Of a DNA stretch of 64,000 nucleotides, positions 21,267 to 33,185 are shown piece by piece (positions within the stretch are counted from its first letter, which is position 1; each line of letters opens with the position of its first letter). Both the position numbers and the translations under genes were made by a program. This DNA comes from Heligmosomoides polygyrus polygyrus (Eukaryota; Nematoda; Chromadorea; Rhabditida; Heligmosomidae). The notes under the pieces are model-generated. The model ran no database searches and was not told the origin of the DNA. It worked only from the letters and a program-made list of their open reading frames with translations. The stretch is taken from assembly GCA_947396885.1 (NCBI GenBank), contig OX377203.1, forward strand, positions 62,001-126,000, written 5' to 3'.

Positions 21267-22127
21267 CCTTCGGTGAAAAATGGTGCATCGAAAACCAACA
21301 TTCTGTCGTTTTAGGAGAGGAACTCCGCGTGAAGGAAATTTGGAAGGAAATCCATCTCAGAGCAATTTTCAGGATATGAATGGACAAGCTGAGAAACAGA
21401 ACCTTGGAAGGTGTAATTTTCGCTGATTGAAAGAACATGGGAACGAAAGGAAAAACAGAGCAATCTTAGTCGGAAGGAGCCGCTCACAATCAGGACTCCT
21501 ACATTCCTCTTCTTGTCTCGTCACCCCCCGAAAAAACGTGAACGCTCTCGTTCCACGAAGCAATTTCTTAGTTTTCAAGGAGATGAGGGGTAGACGGTGC
21601 TGGGGCAGAAGACTGCGTGACCTCGTGAATTGGGATCGCGCCGAAAAAAACTGGCCGGAAAATCGGCCCTGGAACAAAATATTGCGCTACGCACCCTTTG
21701 TGCGTACCATGGAAAACAAAATATAACGTGATTTCCTGTGTAAAACATTAATTGTTATAAACAACCTTTTGAACTGCAACACCGTGTGAAAACTGAAAAA
21801 CGAACGACGGGTTATTCGATTATTGGCTCATTCGATATTTTTTAGAAAAGCGTAAGTATAGAAAATAGGTCGATGCGGCACTGTACATAACTCGGCAGCT
21901 TCCATCTAGTGTACTCCACAGAGGAGGTAGAGTGAGGCAGGGGATATAACAGCAGTATTAAGTTAGAATAGAGTAGTGCTTCTCGCCGACATCGCAGGAG
22001 AATCACTAGAAAGAAGAACCTTTCCCTCTCTCGCGATGAATGGGCCAGTTTCAATTGCTCAACGATTACCTCAAACTCGGATAATTATACCATTGGACAC
22101 TAACATTTGCAACGGATCTTACTATTA
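21267..22127. other. Region upstream of lit-1 exon 1
   Basis: Either 5' flank or an intron if upstream exons exist. No convincing TATA or spliced-leader site can be singled out. Confidence 0.4.
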
Positions 22128-23032
22128 GGGGGGGGGGCAAAAGTAATGAGACAAAATGAAAAAAATCTTTATCTCCTTATAACTCAATTACAACTCAACG
22201 ATGCTGAGGAGTGTATTTGCCATTAAGGGCAAGAACCTTGCTGCCATCGCTCAGCCAACTTCCCGATCCCATCCTTCCAGAACTGCTTTGGCCTGGCGTT
22301 GATCAACTGCTCGGTATTGTTGTCAAGCACTGCTTGGGTTCTTGTGTCCCTTCCGACCAGGAAGTCCTGTATTCTCAAGAAGTAGTGGTAGTCGTATAGA
22401 GAGATGTCCGGCGAATACGGTGGGTGAGGCATGTGAACGTAGCCCAGCTGGCCAAGCTTATCCGTGCTTACTTGTTCCCGATGGGGTGCGGCGTTGTCGA
22501 AGAGGAGAAACTTCTTGAAGCGCTGCGAATGAATAAGAGCGAGTCGCCGGCCCATCTCCTCTATTTCGTTCACCATGGCCTTGGAGTTCATCGTAGTGCT
22601 CTTGGGAAACAGTTTCCGGTAAACCGATCCATGGGCGCTTACCCAAAAGCTCCAAAGATGCTTCTCGCCGTGAACATCTCGCCGAACGAAGGTCGGTAAC
22701 AATTCACCAGGCCTCACCCAGACTCGCTGCTTGGCAGTGTTAAGGTAGAAGACGTACTTCTCACCTTACGTGACTATTAAGTATAAGCTGCACAGGGTTG
22801 GGAATTGGGCGAGATTTGCGCGACACAGGTCGACTCGTCAGACTGGGGTTTCGGCATGAGACAGGCTGGGGTTTTTGGCATGCTTCTGGAAAGAGCGGAA
22901 GTGGTAACTTTTCAGATGCGCTTCAGTAAGTAGCATACAAACATACAAATACGATAAGCACGAAACCAGACTCCGGCCACGAGATATATGGACACGGCAT
23001 GGGGTGTCTCATTACTTTTGCCCCCCCCCCCC
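22128..23032 (-). mobile_element. Mariner-family element with poly-G terminal repeats, N-terminus deleted
   Basis: The ends are inverted repeats: a G10 run then 'CAAAAGTAATGAGACA' at the left, and its complement ending in C12 at the right, each flanked by TA. The minus-strand frame 22717..22223 encodes the C-terminal transposase: 'FLLFDNAAPH' (second catalytic Asp), 'PHPPYSPDISLYDYHYF' (third Asp), 'GIGKLAERWQQ'. The region for the DNA-binding domain and the first Asp is missing, so the copy is non-autonomous although its ends look well preserved. Confidence 0.9.
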
Positions 23033-24830
23033 TAATATTTGGCAGCTCACTAGGTGAAGACGTTAGTCACCCGAAATCCTTGGACCACATTGTGAAAATT
23101 ATTGACTTGGTCCGCAGAGGAGCACTTCTGAAGTTTTTTGAACGCTATTGAACGCTATCAAAAAATACGTGAATTCACATTGCCTAGAAGGTCTGCACAT
23201 AAGTGTGCAGCGGCGTTAAAACGTAAACGATTGCTGCTTGGAGGGATATTTGAGAGACGTGATGTGAATATGAAGAAAAGGTGTCCGTAACTGTTATAAC
23301 GGTAGAATAAAAGGAAAGAAGACGACAGTCATGTACGGTTGTGCGGAAATTTATTGAGTCTGTTTGCCAATTAGCGCGATAAGCCCTTTCTAAACGCTTA
23401 ACGCTTTCTCCTCGTCCTCTTTTGGCACGTTTTTTCTCATTGAAGGAAGTTAGTACTCCTTCTAATTCCTTCCTTTACACTTATTTTGATGAGTTCTTTG
23501 TATCAGTGTTGCCGAATACAGTTACTGAGAAAGCGAAAAATGCTGAAATAAGTAAAAGCCTAACAATAGTTATTTAATGTTAGAAGAAAGAGAAATTGTC
23601 TAATAATAATTTAGAACGAGAAAAGAATGCCGAGTGGGAAAGAGAAGAATGTTGGTTGCACGGTCAGATAACTTTGCCCAGAGCATAGTAGCAGGTGTCG
23701 GCAACCGTACGATAATGTGAAAATGGTCTGATAAAATGCTTTGTCGTCGCATCTAAGTGTTCTGACGATGAACAGAAGAAGATAATACGAAATGAGAATG
23801 AAAAGATTGGTGTCTCTCATCTTGTACACTCGAGCCAGACTGTGTACAAATAGGAAACATTGTAAAAGCTACTATGTGGTGTGGTAGACGATAGCCGGGC
23901 ATAGGAGATCTTTCGTTTGGGAACAACTACTCCTTCTGTTGAGAAAACACAGACACACTCGCTCAGAAACAACCAGCTCTAACCAGGCAAACCGAAACAC
24001 GGCCATATCCACATCCCAACAAAACACACAAGCTGGGTATTGGGCAAAGCTGGCTAGGTGGTTGCAGAGGAAAACGTACGCAAAGAATGCCGATGTCGTT
24101 TTCGAAAGCGTGGCGGTATCAGGCAAAGCGTCATACAGTTCCGTAGGTGTCGATCAAGTAACATATAACAGAATTCGATTTCAGTAAACGGACAAACGAC
24201 CTAGAACATGATAAAAGCAAAGAATAGATAGCAATTATAGTGGAATAAGAGAAGAAATAAAACTTAGGATGAGAATAACAGCCTGGACCAGAATACGGGA
24301 ATACGGAAAGATTATTTATTTATCCAAAATGTAGACGAACGCGTTGGTTAACTATCTGAGCTAAAAGAACGGCATAAATTGAGTGCTATCTTCGACCTAA
24401 TTAGGAATGTGTAATTGGCAATTGGCAAATGACTACAGAGCGTTCACAATATTCTATTTCTGATACAGTTCCTAGACCTTCGTCGAATGACCATACTTGC
24501 CGTGAAGTAGCAGAACGAAGTCCTTCACAATCCCGAAGGTTAGACATTCTGACTTGATTCACGATCTAGCAATCGATGGCCGAATATTGAGCTTTTCTCT
24601 TACACACCTTGCCAGCATGCCGTCACGAAGTCTACTGAATTGATATGTACATAGCTTCCTAGCTATTGTGAACTTTTGCATAACATGATGAAATCTGCGA
24701 ATCACAAGCCAAAGCAACGGATTCATTATGTTTTCATTCTACAGGTTTTCTACAGGCTTCAAATAGTGTTCGAACCTCTAGAAGGTGTCTCTCGGACTGA
24801 AAGTTATACAGTGTTCAAGGGCGGATTCAA
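23033..24830. other. No gene seen
   Basis: Intergenic or intronic sequence without recognised features. Confidence 0.5.
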
Positions 24831-25018
24831 AAAGGCTAACTGTCGTAGATATTATCTCTTCAAGGTTTTAAAAGGAAAAAAACCTGAAACGCTTTTACCT
24901 GCTTATAAAACATATGTTCGACCCATAGTTTAGTTTGTTACAACGGCTTTCAACCCTTCAAGAAAAAAGACACTGATGTTTTAGAGAACGCTCAAAATAA
25001 TTATACGCGAAAACTCAC
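24831..25018 (+). mobile_element. Non-LTR retrotransposon fragment, region after the RT
   Basis: Reads 'LLPAYKTYVRPIV', a stop at 24931, then 'FNPSRKKDTDVLENAQNNYT'. This matches the conserved block following the reverse transcriptase in CR1/Jockey-like elements. The downstream sequence to the AAATA tail at 25349..25365 may be its 3' part. Confidence 0.75.
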
Positions 25019-25500
25019 AATAGCGCAGATTATTCGTTAACCTTAAATGGCAGAAGTAGCCCATGCTGAACGTCCCCGTTGCAAAAGCCACGATCAGGTC
25101 TTCACTTTTGACATATAGAAGGCTGCGGAGCTCAACTCTTTGCTTGCGGAAAATAAAAATCTCATGCCTTTATCCATGCATATGCTTTCAAGAAATTGCA
25201 GTTGATGACAATTCTGTTCATATCTGTTTCCAGAGTTACGAATGCCTCTTATCCACGTTTGCATGCTATTTTGTGACTTTTCTTTTAGTAGAACTTGTTC
25301 CTTTTTCTCATTTGTTTTATGCGTGAGTATCATGCCCACGCTATGAATGAATAAATAAATAAATATGCATGCCGTACGTCGTTTGATGATGGTGCACTGG
25401 TTCAGCCGATACAGCAACGTACATTTGCACGTTGCTGTATTTCAGAGTTTTTGTGTTGTCTTGTTTCTAAACGTGCTTACGCCAGACTCCCGCCTTAGCC

Positions 25501-25501
<1 letters not shown>

Positions 25502-25540
<39 letters not shown>
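25502..25540. repeat. (AAAT)n microsatellite
   Basis: Nearly ten perfect AAAT units. Similar AAATA tails end LINE-like sequences nearby, so it may be a retrotransposon tail. Confidence 0.9.
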
Positions 25541-25689
25541 CATTGAATACTCGTGGTGTGGTGCAACTAGATGAACAGTAGAAGAGGAGTTCATACGCTG
25601 GTCAGGTTCATCCTGAAAACTGAGGAAGGAGCTATAGTGGGAGAACGGCAGTAACAGAACAACAACTGGGGAGTGGCAGTGAAATATCA

Positions 25690-26006
25690 AGTACGGGAGG
25701 CGGCAGGACGGAGCGCAGTGGGAGCGCGGGGACCCGATGGATCGGAGTGGACCGGCTGCTGGCTGCTCGGGTGGTCAGCGGCCGGCGGGGGGAATCAGCT
25801 GGCCGGCGCCCGGCGGTGGCGGAGACGACGATGCCGGTGGCCCGAGCATTGATCGGTCAAGCCACGTACGGAAGTGCAGGGAGGCCAGATGGCCGTCGCC
25901 GAGCGGAGCGCGAGTTACTCGACGGCCGCCACACGCACCGCGCGGAATTCGGAGGCGGCAGAGATCGAAGCGGACAAACGCATTCGACATCACACACTCG
26001 CACACT

Positions 26007-26038
<32 letters not shown>

Positions 26039-26300
26039 TGGATGCACGCACAGAGGGCCAGGCGGCTAGCCAGAACCGGTTCGACCCCGCGGCCGCCCGG
26101 CCGTTTTCCCAGCCCCAGCAGTCATCCGCAACCGTGCTGGATGTCTATGCAAATGACGATGCGAACGCGCACCCGCTCCTGCTCGAGGGCACCGGCGGAA
26201 GAGAGCCGAAGCGGAGTCAGTCACTCTCGGCCAGGTAGGCCGCGCCGGCGGGCGCGATACGCAGCTTCTCGCCATCACACCTCTTCAACGCCACTATACG
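25690..26300. promoter_or_regulatory. lit-1: GC-rich island upstream of lit-1
   Basis: CpG-dense stretch of about 600 bp roughly 4.4 kb upstream of the lit-1 ATG, much richer in GC than its surroundings. Open frames exist on both strands but none looks like a known protein. It could be a promoter or an unspliced 5' region of lit-1; no core promoter motif is identifiable. Confidence 0.2.
26012..26038. repeat. (AC)n microsatellite
   Basis: Twenty-seven bases of alternating A and C inside a GC-rich island; a shorter run is at 26336..26351. Confidence 0.9.
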
Positions 26301-26352
26301 AACTAACAAGCACGTCGTCGTAGCATTTCCGAGCAGACACACACACACACTA

Positions 26353-29300
26353 GATATGGTAAATAGTAAACAAAAACAGCGCGAGCAGCAGCACCAGCAC
26401 GCGGCTCGTCGGTTCAGGTTAAAAACAGCGGCGCTCGCGGAGACTAGGCGACGCGCTCATTGTCGACCAGCTCGGTAGTAGTCGGTTAGAAATTGACGTC
26501 TAGAACAGGAAACTACTACACCCTGTGAAGCGGAAGTGGCGTCAGCTCACGGTTACTGCCTAATCTTCTTCCATACAGGTCGTGCTCTGCAATCCACTTC
26601 TTCATATCACTGGAGAATCAGCTTTGAATTTGTTGTTCACCTACTCTTTTTACAACCCTTCGTTCACCATCATCCTTCTTAGTTGTTAGTTTTTTGTAGT
26701 TCTACGCGCACTTCTGGTGCAGGAATGAATAAATAAATCACATTCGAGAGGTAACCATCGCTATGAGAACACGCCGGCGCCTTCCTCGCCACATTCAGTG
26801 AAACACAGCCGAGTAATGAATGAAGCATCCGTGCCTTAATGCGCAACATAACTCATACGCTGAAGCAGCATCATCAGCTCGCATTATTTCGAGTTATTGG
26901 ACTGCTCTTCTCGAACTGTGGTGACGACACCAACAGATCAATACGAGACCTTTCTTTTCAGATCAATCACATGACAAAAAAGACATCTGCCAAATATATG
27001 TACAATTACCGCATAATATACGCTAGAAAGCCGTTCAAGGAAGAAAGATTTTAAAAAAATCGGAGGCCTAATAGAAAAATGAAGGAACGAGTGAACGGAA
27101 TGGCAAAAATGGGCGGTTGTTCACTCAAAAACTGAGATGACAAGGTGGTTCGGCAAAAATTTCTACACTAAGCTCAGATAAAGCACTATAAGTGTCGGTA
27201 GAAACATTAAAGTTAGCAGAGCAGAATAAATGGTCTCAACGGTTAACCAAGAATGGCGGCAAAAACAAAATGTCGCGAATGTGGGTAGCATAGAGAGACG
27301 TGAGCGCACCTGATTAATCACGGTGCATTGAAAAGGCATGACACTCATTATCAGGGGAGGAAGACATGTGCGGTCGGTTACCTAAATGGCTAGCTATGAT
27401 TAGCCGGAAGCTCCCACCTCCCAATGTTAGCCATATTCGCGGCATGGACCAAGAATTCCATCACCAAATTACGACTGGTGGTAACCTCATATACAATGCA
27501 ACTGAGGGCTGCTTTATCATAGTAGACCGAGAAAAGCGCAACACGACCCTTTGCAGAATGAAAGGAAGTGAATGTTACAGGTAGGCTCCTTCGGCACTCC
27601 ATCGGCAGGTCCAGAAAGGCGTTATATTATACAACTCAACCGCTATGAAGGCTATTTTCATGAGGGCACAGTCTCAACATACCCCGAACCTCAAGGGCCG
27701 AACAGACCACTAGACCTCGAACCGAGAAGAGGAGAACAGGAAAATTCCCAACAGCTGCACTTACGCTGTCTATTGAATTCGATGTCTCCGCTGCTTCCAC
27801 AACACAAAAAGCGCAGGAGCTGCTCTGTGCGAGTGCGAATGAACTCGTCGTTCACAGCTTTCGTTGATCAATGACAACTCGAGTTCTCGGGACATTTCCC
27901 TTCGTTGGAGAATGAGAATGATGTTGGCAGATCTCATATAACTGCATGAGATCTGCTACAAATGTCATGGAACAGGAGCTTTTCTCTCCCATTTCGAGTA
28001 CCTTTCTTTGCTTCAAGACGATACCCACTGTGAAACGTCACCAGCGGCCCTTCTAAGACGAAGAATCGTGGGAGAGAGGAAAATGCAAGAAGAACGGCAC
28101 TAGTTAGATGATAGCGAAGCGATGAGCTTAGTCTGCGTTCTCGTCGTCTCTAGGAGTAATAACAACAACAATAACAAGAGCACGGAAAAGAAAGTGAGAA
28201 CTGGATAAAACACGAAGAGGTCCGGCTGTCCATAACGTCACAAACGGACACAATGAAGGTGGTACTTAAGAAGCTAGTGAATTATCCTTGCCCTGAAAGG
28301 GTATGCGAGAGCACGCATGAGTCAAGCGGCGCACAAACAGGGAAAGTGGGCACACTAGTTCACGAAATCTGACGACAATAGAGCTAGTAAAGTGCTGTTT
28401 GGGTTGCCGACGTGAGCTTCTCTCAAGGAAATGTATAAGGTGTGCTAGACGACTGCACCAGGGATCAAACACCATAATAGCAACGATGCAGTGTGTCGTT
28501 AAAATACTCTTAAGACATTTCACCAAGACTGCTGTTACAAGAGATCGAAACAGAAGAGCACACAGCCATGAGAACTTTCATCAGCTGGACATTCTTATTT
28601 TCTCATATATTGAATCACAAAGCCATTTTTCGGTTTTAAGGGAACTTATACGGATAGGTAACGTCCCCATAAGTTCCCTTAAGATGCGCCTTAGGAACAC
28701 CTAAGAAACTCATGCAAAAAGCGAGGTCGCATGACTTCTTTTCCAAAATTGAAATGCGAAATGATCGGAGATGACGAAGGTGAACGCTGAAATGCTACAC
28801 GACAATGGTAAATTTCAAAAGGGTAAATTACCACTAACCGCAAGGAAAATCCTCCACAAGGCTAGCAAAACAACAAGAACGCTGAAACTGGCCTCAGTTC
28901 AATAAAAGTTCTCCGAATGTTCCCAAAATGAACTGAGCCGAGCGATTCCTTAGAGGAATGGAGGAGAGCCTGGACAAGTGCGTTTGGTCACACGTTCGGC
29001 CAGCGCTCACTACGACTATATTTGCTCACGCCTCTATTCTATTTCAGGCCGAGTCGCTCGAGTGCCCCGGGGACGAGAATAGCCTCTCTCGGACAGCACG
29101 AATTTAGCGCCGCCGAGCGCGTCGTGTCTGCTGAAGGGTCGAACGCGTGCCATATTTAGCCGTCGGAGGTCGAGAAGGCACGAAGAAAGAAGTGACTAAG
29201 CACAGTGTCAACCTGCTCGGGACACCCCCGACAATCCCCTGGACCTTCACTATGTTGGCGAAAGACCAGAAGTCACATCGGCGCCATGCCTTTTAATAGT

Positions 29301-29867
29301 CAGTGAGCCACGAGGAGCACTACATGCTCGATAGCGTCAAACTCCGGCGCTTCAGATCCGGTTCTCCTTATCACAGCTTAAAAACTTCGGATTCGGGAAA
29401 ATTAATCAGTCCATGGCGCAATGACGTAATGGACGAGGCCGAAAATACAACGCGTGTAACAGGATTTGTTGTTCTAACGGCCTATCGCCAGGACAACCCG
29501 CTGCCTCACAATCGCTGTCAGCAAGCATCACCAACTCACAAAGTGCCGCTAGCGAGCTGCCGTCTAATGCAACGGTTACTTCATCCAGGAAACCTTAACT
29601 GGATTCTTCTGAAGACAACAAAGTTTACCCTTTCAGAGAACCGCGAAAAAAGGTGGTGGATCTATGAGAACATTCACTGCACACTCTAGATCTAGCTGTA
29701 GCCATCCGAACTTCGCATGTTCCCTCTTCAAACGTGGGAAATACACAGGAGGCTATGGCGTACCTCCATCTATTATACGGCTTATATCTGTCACTCTACA
29801 TACGTTCTTCTTCCTCTAGACATCTCCGAATTGTCTGATAATCCTCTACCTACGAGATATCAACAGG
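26353..29867. other. No gene seen, one hairpin
   Basis: Contains an AAATA-type tail near 26725 and the hairpin at 28636. A GC-rich patch lies at 29030..29180. No coding region supported. Confidence 0.4.
28636..28682. repeat. Perfect 14-bp hairpin
   Basis: TTAAGGGAACTTAT (28636..28649) and its complement (28669..28682) with a 19-nt loop. Confidence 0.8.
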
Positions 29868-30003
29868 CTAATGCGTGTCAGTGCAGTCGTAGAAGATGCT
29901 GACAAGGTTCTTGGTTCATGTCCAGCCCATGCTAATCAAGCCTTCAATCTCTCGAGGTGCATCCCACAAGGGGTTGGACTATTGTCATCCTCTACCCTTT
30001 ATC
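29868..30003 (+). repeat. SINE, internally deleted
   Basis: Has the head ('GTCAGTGCAGTCGTAG'), B-box region ('GGTTCTTGGTTCATG') and the tail ('GTGCATCCCACAAGG'), but the middle of the body is absent. Confidence 0.6.
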
Positions 30004-33000
30004 TGCCGCCTCTTCATCCTTGCGGCTTTTAAGTCTAGTAGCTAGCAGGGGTTAGCACTGGCGAAACAGGCTAAACACTGGCCCATACAACGGTGCATGA
30101 GTCAGTCAAGTCAGACAGGTGCATGAGCCATCTAACATGGAACATCGCGAAGATCACAGTTCGTGGTTGTGGCTGCTGTTCAGCACCCGACGTATCCCTG
30201 ATGCGACTTAATGTTGAGAGAACACGTGGAGCGACAGCTAGGACCTGAAAATGCAGGCCGTGTCTCACGAGTTACAGCTCAGGGGCAGATTTCATTAGCA
30301 CGCAGCAAAGGTTAAAGAAGTACTTGCTTAGGGACACAGCTGTGAAGTATTCTCTTATTCATGTGAACAAGGAATCTGAGACCTCTTCGTGCTTCGCGAG
30401 CACTACAAAGCTACAACTTCCCAGACACTTTTTCTAACGAACGACGGTTCTTAGAACGTCATCTTCGTATTGAGTTTCCGACAGTCGAACAGTTCTGGAA
30501 ATTGAAAGTGCGAAGACCTGCTAGATACCTCTGAGATTTGGAGTACACCTTGATGGATCAGCCGCGTTCTAAAAAAACAAGGAAATGTGTGCGTTACTAT
30601 TAAGCACGTCCGGAGCGAACGCGGCAAAGCTGGGAGAAGACGAGGTGCTGATGGTGGTGGTGGATGCCTGGCGGTGGCTGCGGCGCACGGAGGCCAACAA
30701 GAATGAAGCCGAACTGGCTTCGCAAACTGGTCGCTCGCGGCCACCGTCGTCGTCGACACTACCTCTGCCGTCAGCGATGTTGTGCTGGAGACATGACGAC
30801 GACAACGACGACGACGTCTTTCGCTAAGTAAGAGACGTCGTCCACGTTGCGATCAAACAGCGACCCATTCTCGCTATTCCGCATTATGACATCCCACGGC
30901 CTTAGAATGCAGCTTTAGAGCTCTTCTGGAAAGCGCCGTAGATATAAGTACCGGAACTCGGCTAGCATGTCTTTCGACGGCGCCGCGACCGTATGGTTAG
31001 AAGAAGAGCTTTGCCAGAGCTGATAATAGAGCAAAAAATCACCTTCTCATATGAAAGCGGAAGGCCGATTTGCACAACACTGTTGTCCTCTGGAAGGCAA
31101 ACGAGAAGCAGCATGAAAAAAATCAAGAAGATGAAAGAAGGAGCGAAACGCGCAGCAGCGGAAGAATAAGACGGCTTATAGGTGTGCTGCGAGTCGGCTA
31201 GACTCTAAGTCGTCACACCTACTTTGACGTCGTCGCACCAAGCACACGACACAGGGCAGAATCGATCACACGTCGCAACCCCAGCCAGTGACGCCCGGCT
31301 GCAACGGTGTGCTCGACGCGTACTTTGTCCGGCGCTGAAGACCATGCGCACTTTCGAGCACAAGCGCTATCACACCACCCTGAAACAATGAGAGCTGCCT
31401 GATGAGCTGACATATAAAGCTCAGAAGGCGATGCCCCACAGAAAACGCATGTATATGCGAAATACGAATTGAAATTGTCTCCAAAATATTCCATTGAAGT
31501 AGAATGCGAGGTGCATCCCACAGGCGACGCACCACAGATAAGACACAGGAAAGGCATCTGCGCTTTTTGAGCTTCTCTTTTTTAGAATTTGGCAACTGAT
31601 ACAAAGTGCTTTAAAAGAGGGTTAGGGTGGCCTCCATGCGTCAAAACTAGCAAGAACGTTTCCAAGGTTCCCATCTACGAGATTCGCAGACGCATTTTAA
31701 ATCACTCAGCCGTCGTTAGCAAATCCTTGCTGGGCCAAGAGGGTGGCCAAAGCTGAACTCTTTGGTGAAACGCACAAATGAGGACAACAAGTTTAGCGGC
31801 CATTTAGAAGGTTTATCTTTTTTTCTGAAAGCGTAGGTCATGTCCGGGCAAATCACAACTGGACGTAAAGCAGAGCAGCAAAGAACCCAACACAACTACA
31901 ATGTAGCATGGAAAATATGGAAAAAATCGAAATTAAACTACAAATGACCAACGCGTGCACGCCCTCTCTGAATGAAGCGCTCATTCGATGCCGCCTGATT
32001 CCCTGACAAGTTCCCACCTCCAAATGCTATACACTTTTGCGATATACACCCTGACTTTTTATGAGTGCAGGCGGTTTAATTTACCTTAATAATGAATATT
32101 GTGATGGTGCGAAGAAAACTGAAATATATATCCTACATCTGTCGGTAGAGGAAAGGGTGGACAACGAGGGTAGAAACAACTTCGGATTTCGTTTTATCGC
32201 AGTGAAACCTTGAGCAGTCAGCACCAAGTATCCTAGAAAATTGCTACGAAAGCAAAAAAGAGTAAATGTACTGTTATGAATTGAGCTTCTGCTGAAATAT
32301 TCTATTACGAAAACGTCTGTGTGCAGGAATAGACTAGAAGACATATAAATATAGATAGACTGCGTTTAATGCTAAGCTAGGTGACCAAGATGGCGATGGT
32401 GAACAAAAGGGAATGAAGAGCAAGTCCTCTTGGCCACCAACACTTTATCTACAAGGTCAATCTCAATGAGAAAACGCAGTTGGTCGCCTGAACTGAGCGA
32501 GTCGTTCAGCAGACACACGAGTCGAAGCGGATTATGTCCAGCGGAGCTCACTCTTCACATCCCCGGCTTCTCTACAGCAGCCACTGCATCACCGCCATCA
32601 TTGTTGCTGTGGGTACAGCGGTGCGCTCCATTGTGCGAAACGCCAGCACCTGGAGGCGCTGGGATGGAACGGTGAACTCTCTCACGATCACCTCACCCGA
32701 CTGGCATTCGTAACGAGTGGAACGAAGGAATGAACGAACAACGGCTCGATGCTATCGCTGCGAGGCGGCTGGAGAAGCGGCTGGGCACCGTTGGAAGCCT
32801 GGGTGGCGGCCTCGGCCAACACGAAGCTATTGAAGACGACGCCACGGAACAACGGAGAAAACGCCGATGGATGGCGAATTCGAAGCGCCTACAGCATTCG
32901 CAAACAAACGAATCAGCAAGCGCCAACCGTTTCGGAACAGTCGCGAAAGTACAGTGCCTGTTGGAAGAGACCGGTTACACGACCTTCCACAAGTGGAGCT

Positions 33001-33073
33001 TTCGTCTGGAGAGATGAACCATCGAAAGGAAGCCAGTACGTCTCCATAAAGGCGTTTTGGTTTCTTACTTAAA
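30004..33073. other. No firm gene
   Basis: A GC-rich patch at 30570..30830 is open in several frames; a minus-strand segment 30598..30828 has a donor-like GTAACG and a TTAG acceptor and would be phase-compatible with lit-1 exon 1, but support is weak. A SINE fragment lies at 31476. Confidence 0.3.
31476..31530 (+). repeat. SINE 3' fragment
   Basis: 'GAAGTAGAATGCGAGGTGCA' then TCCCACAG matches the 3' region of the family; the rest is lost. Confidence 0.55.
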
Positions 33074-33185
33074 AAACTGGGTGACAAACCACGTCTACCA
33101 AAAGGGTAATAAAGCGGACGAGCGAAAAACCAAAACTTTCCGAAGGAGAGCTCCAACTTTGCTAGCTTGTTTTGTCACCCAGTTT
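33074..33185. mobile_element. Short MITE
   Basis: 112 bp with 15-bp perfect terminal repeats AAACTGGGTGACAAA. No coding capacity. The terminal repeat resembles Tc1/mariner ends, but the flanking TA is not clear on both sides. Confidence 0.6.
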
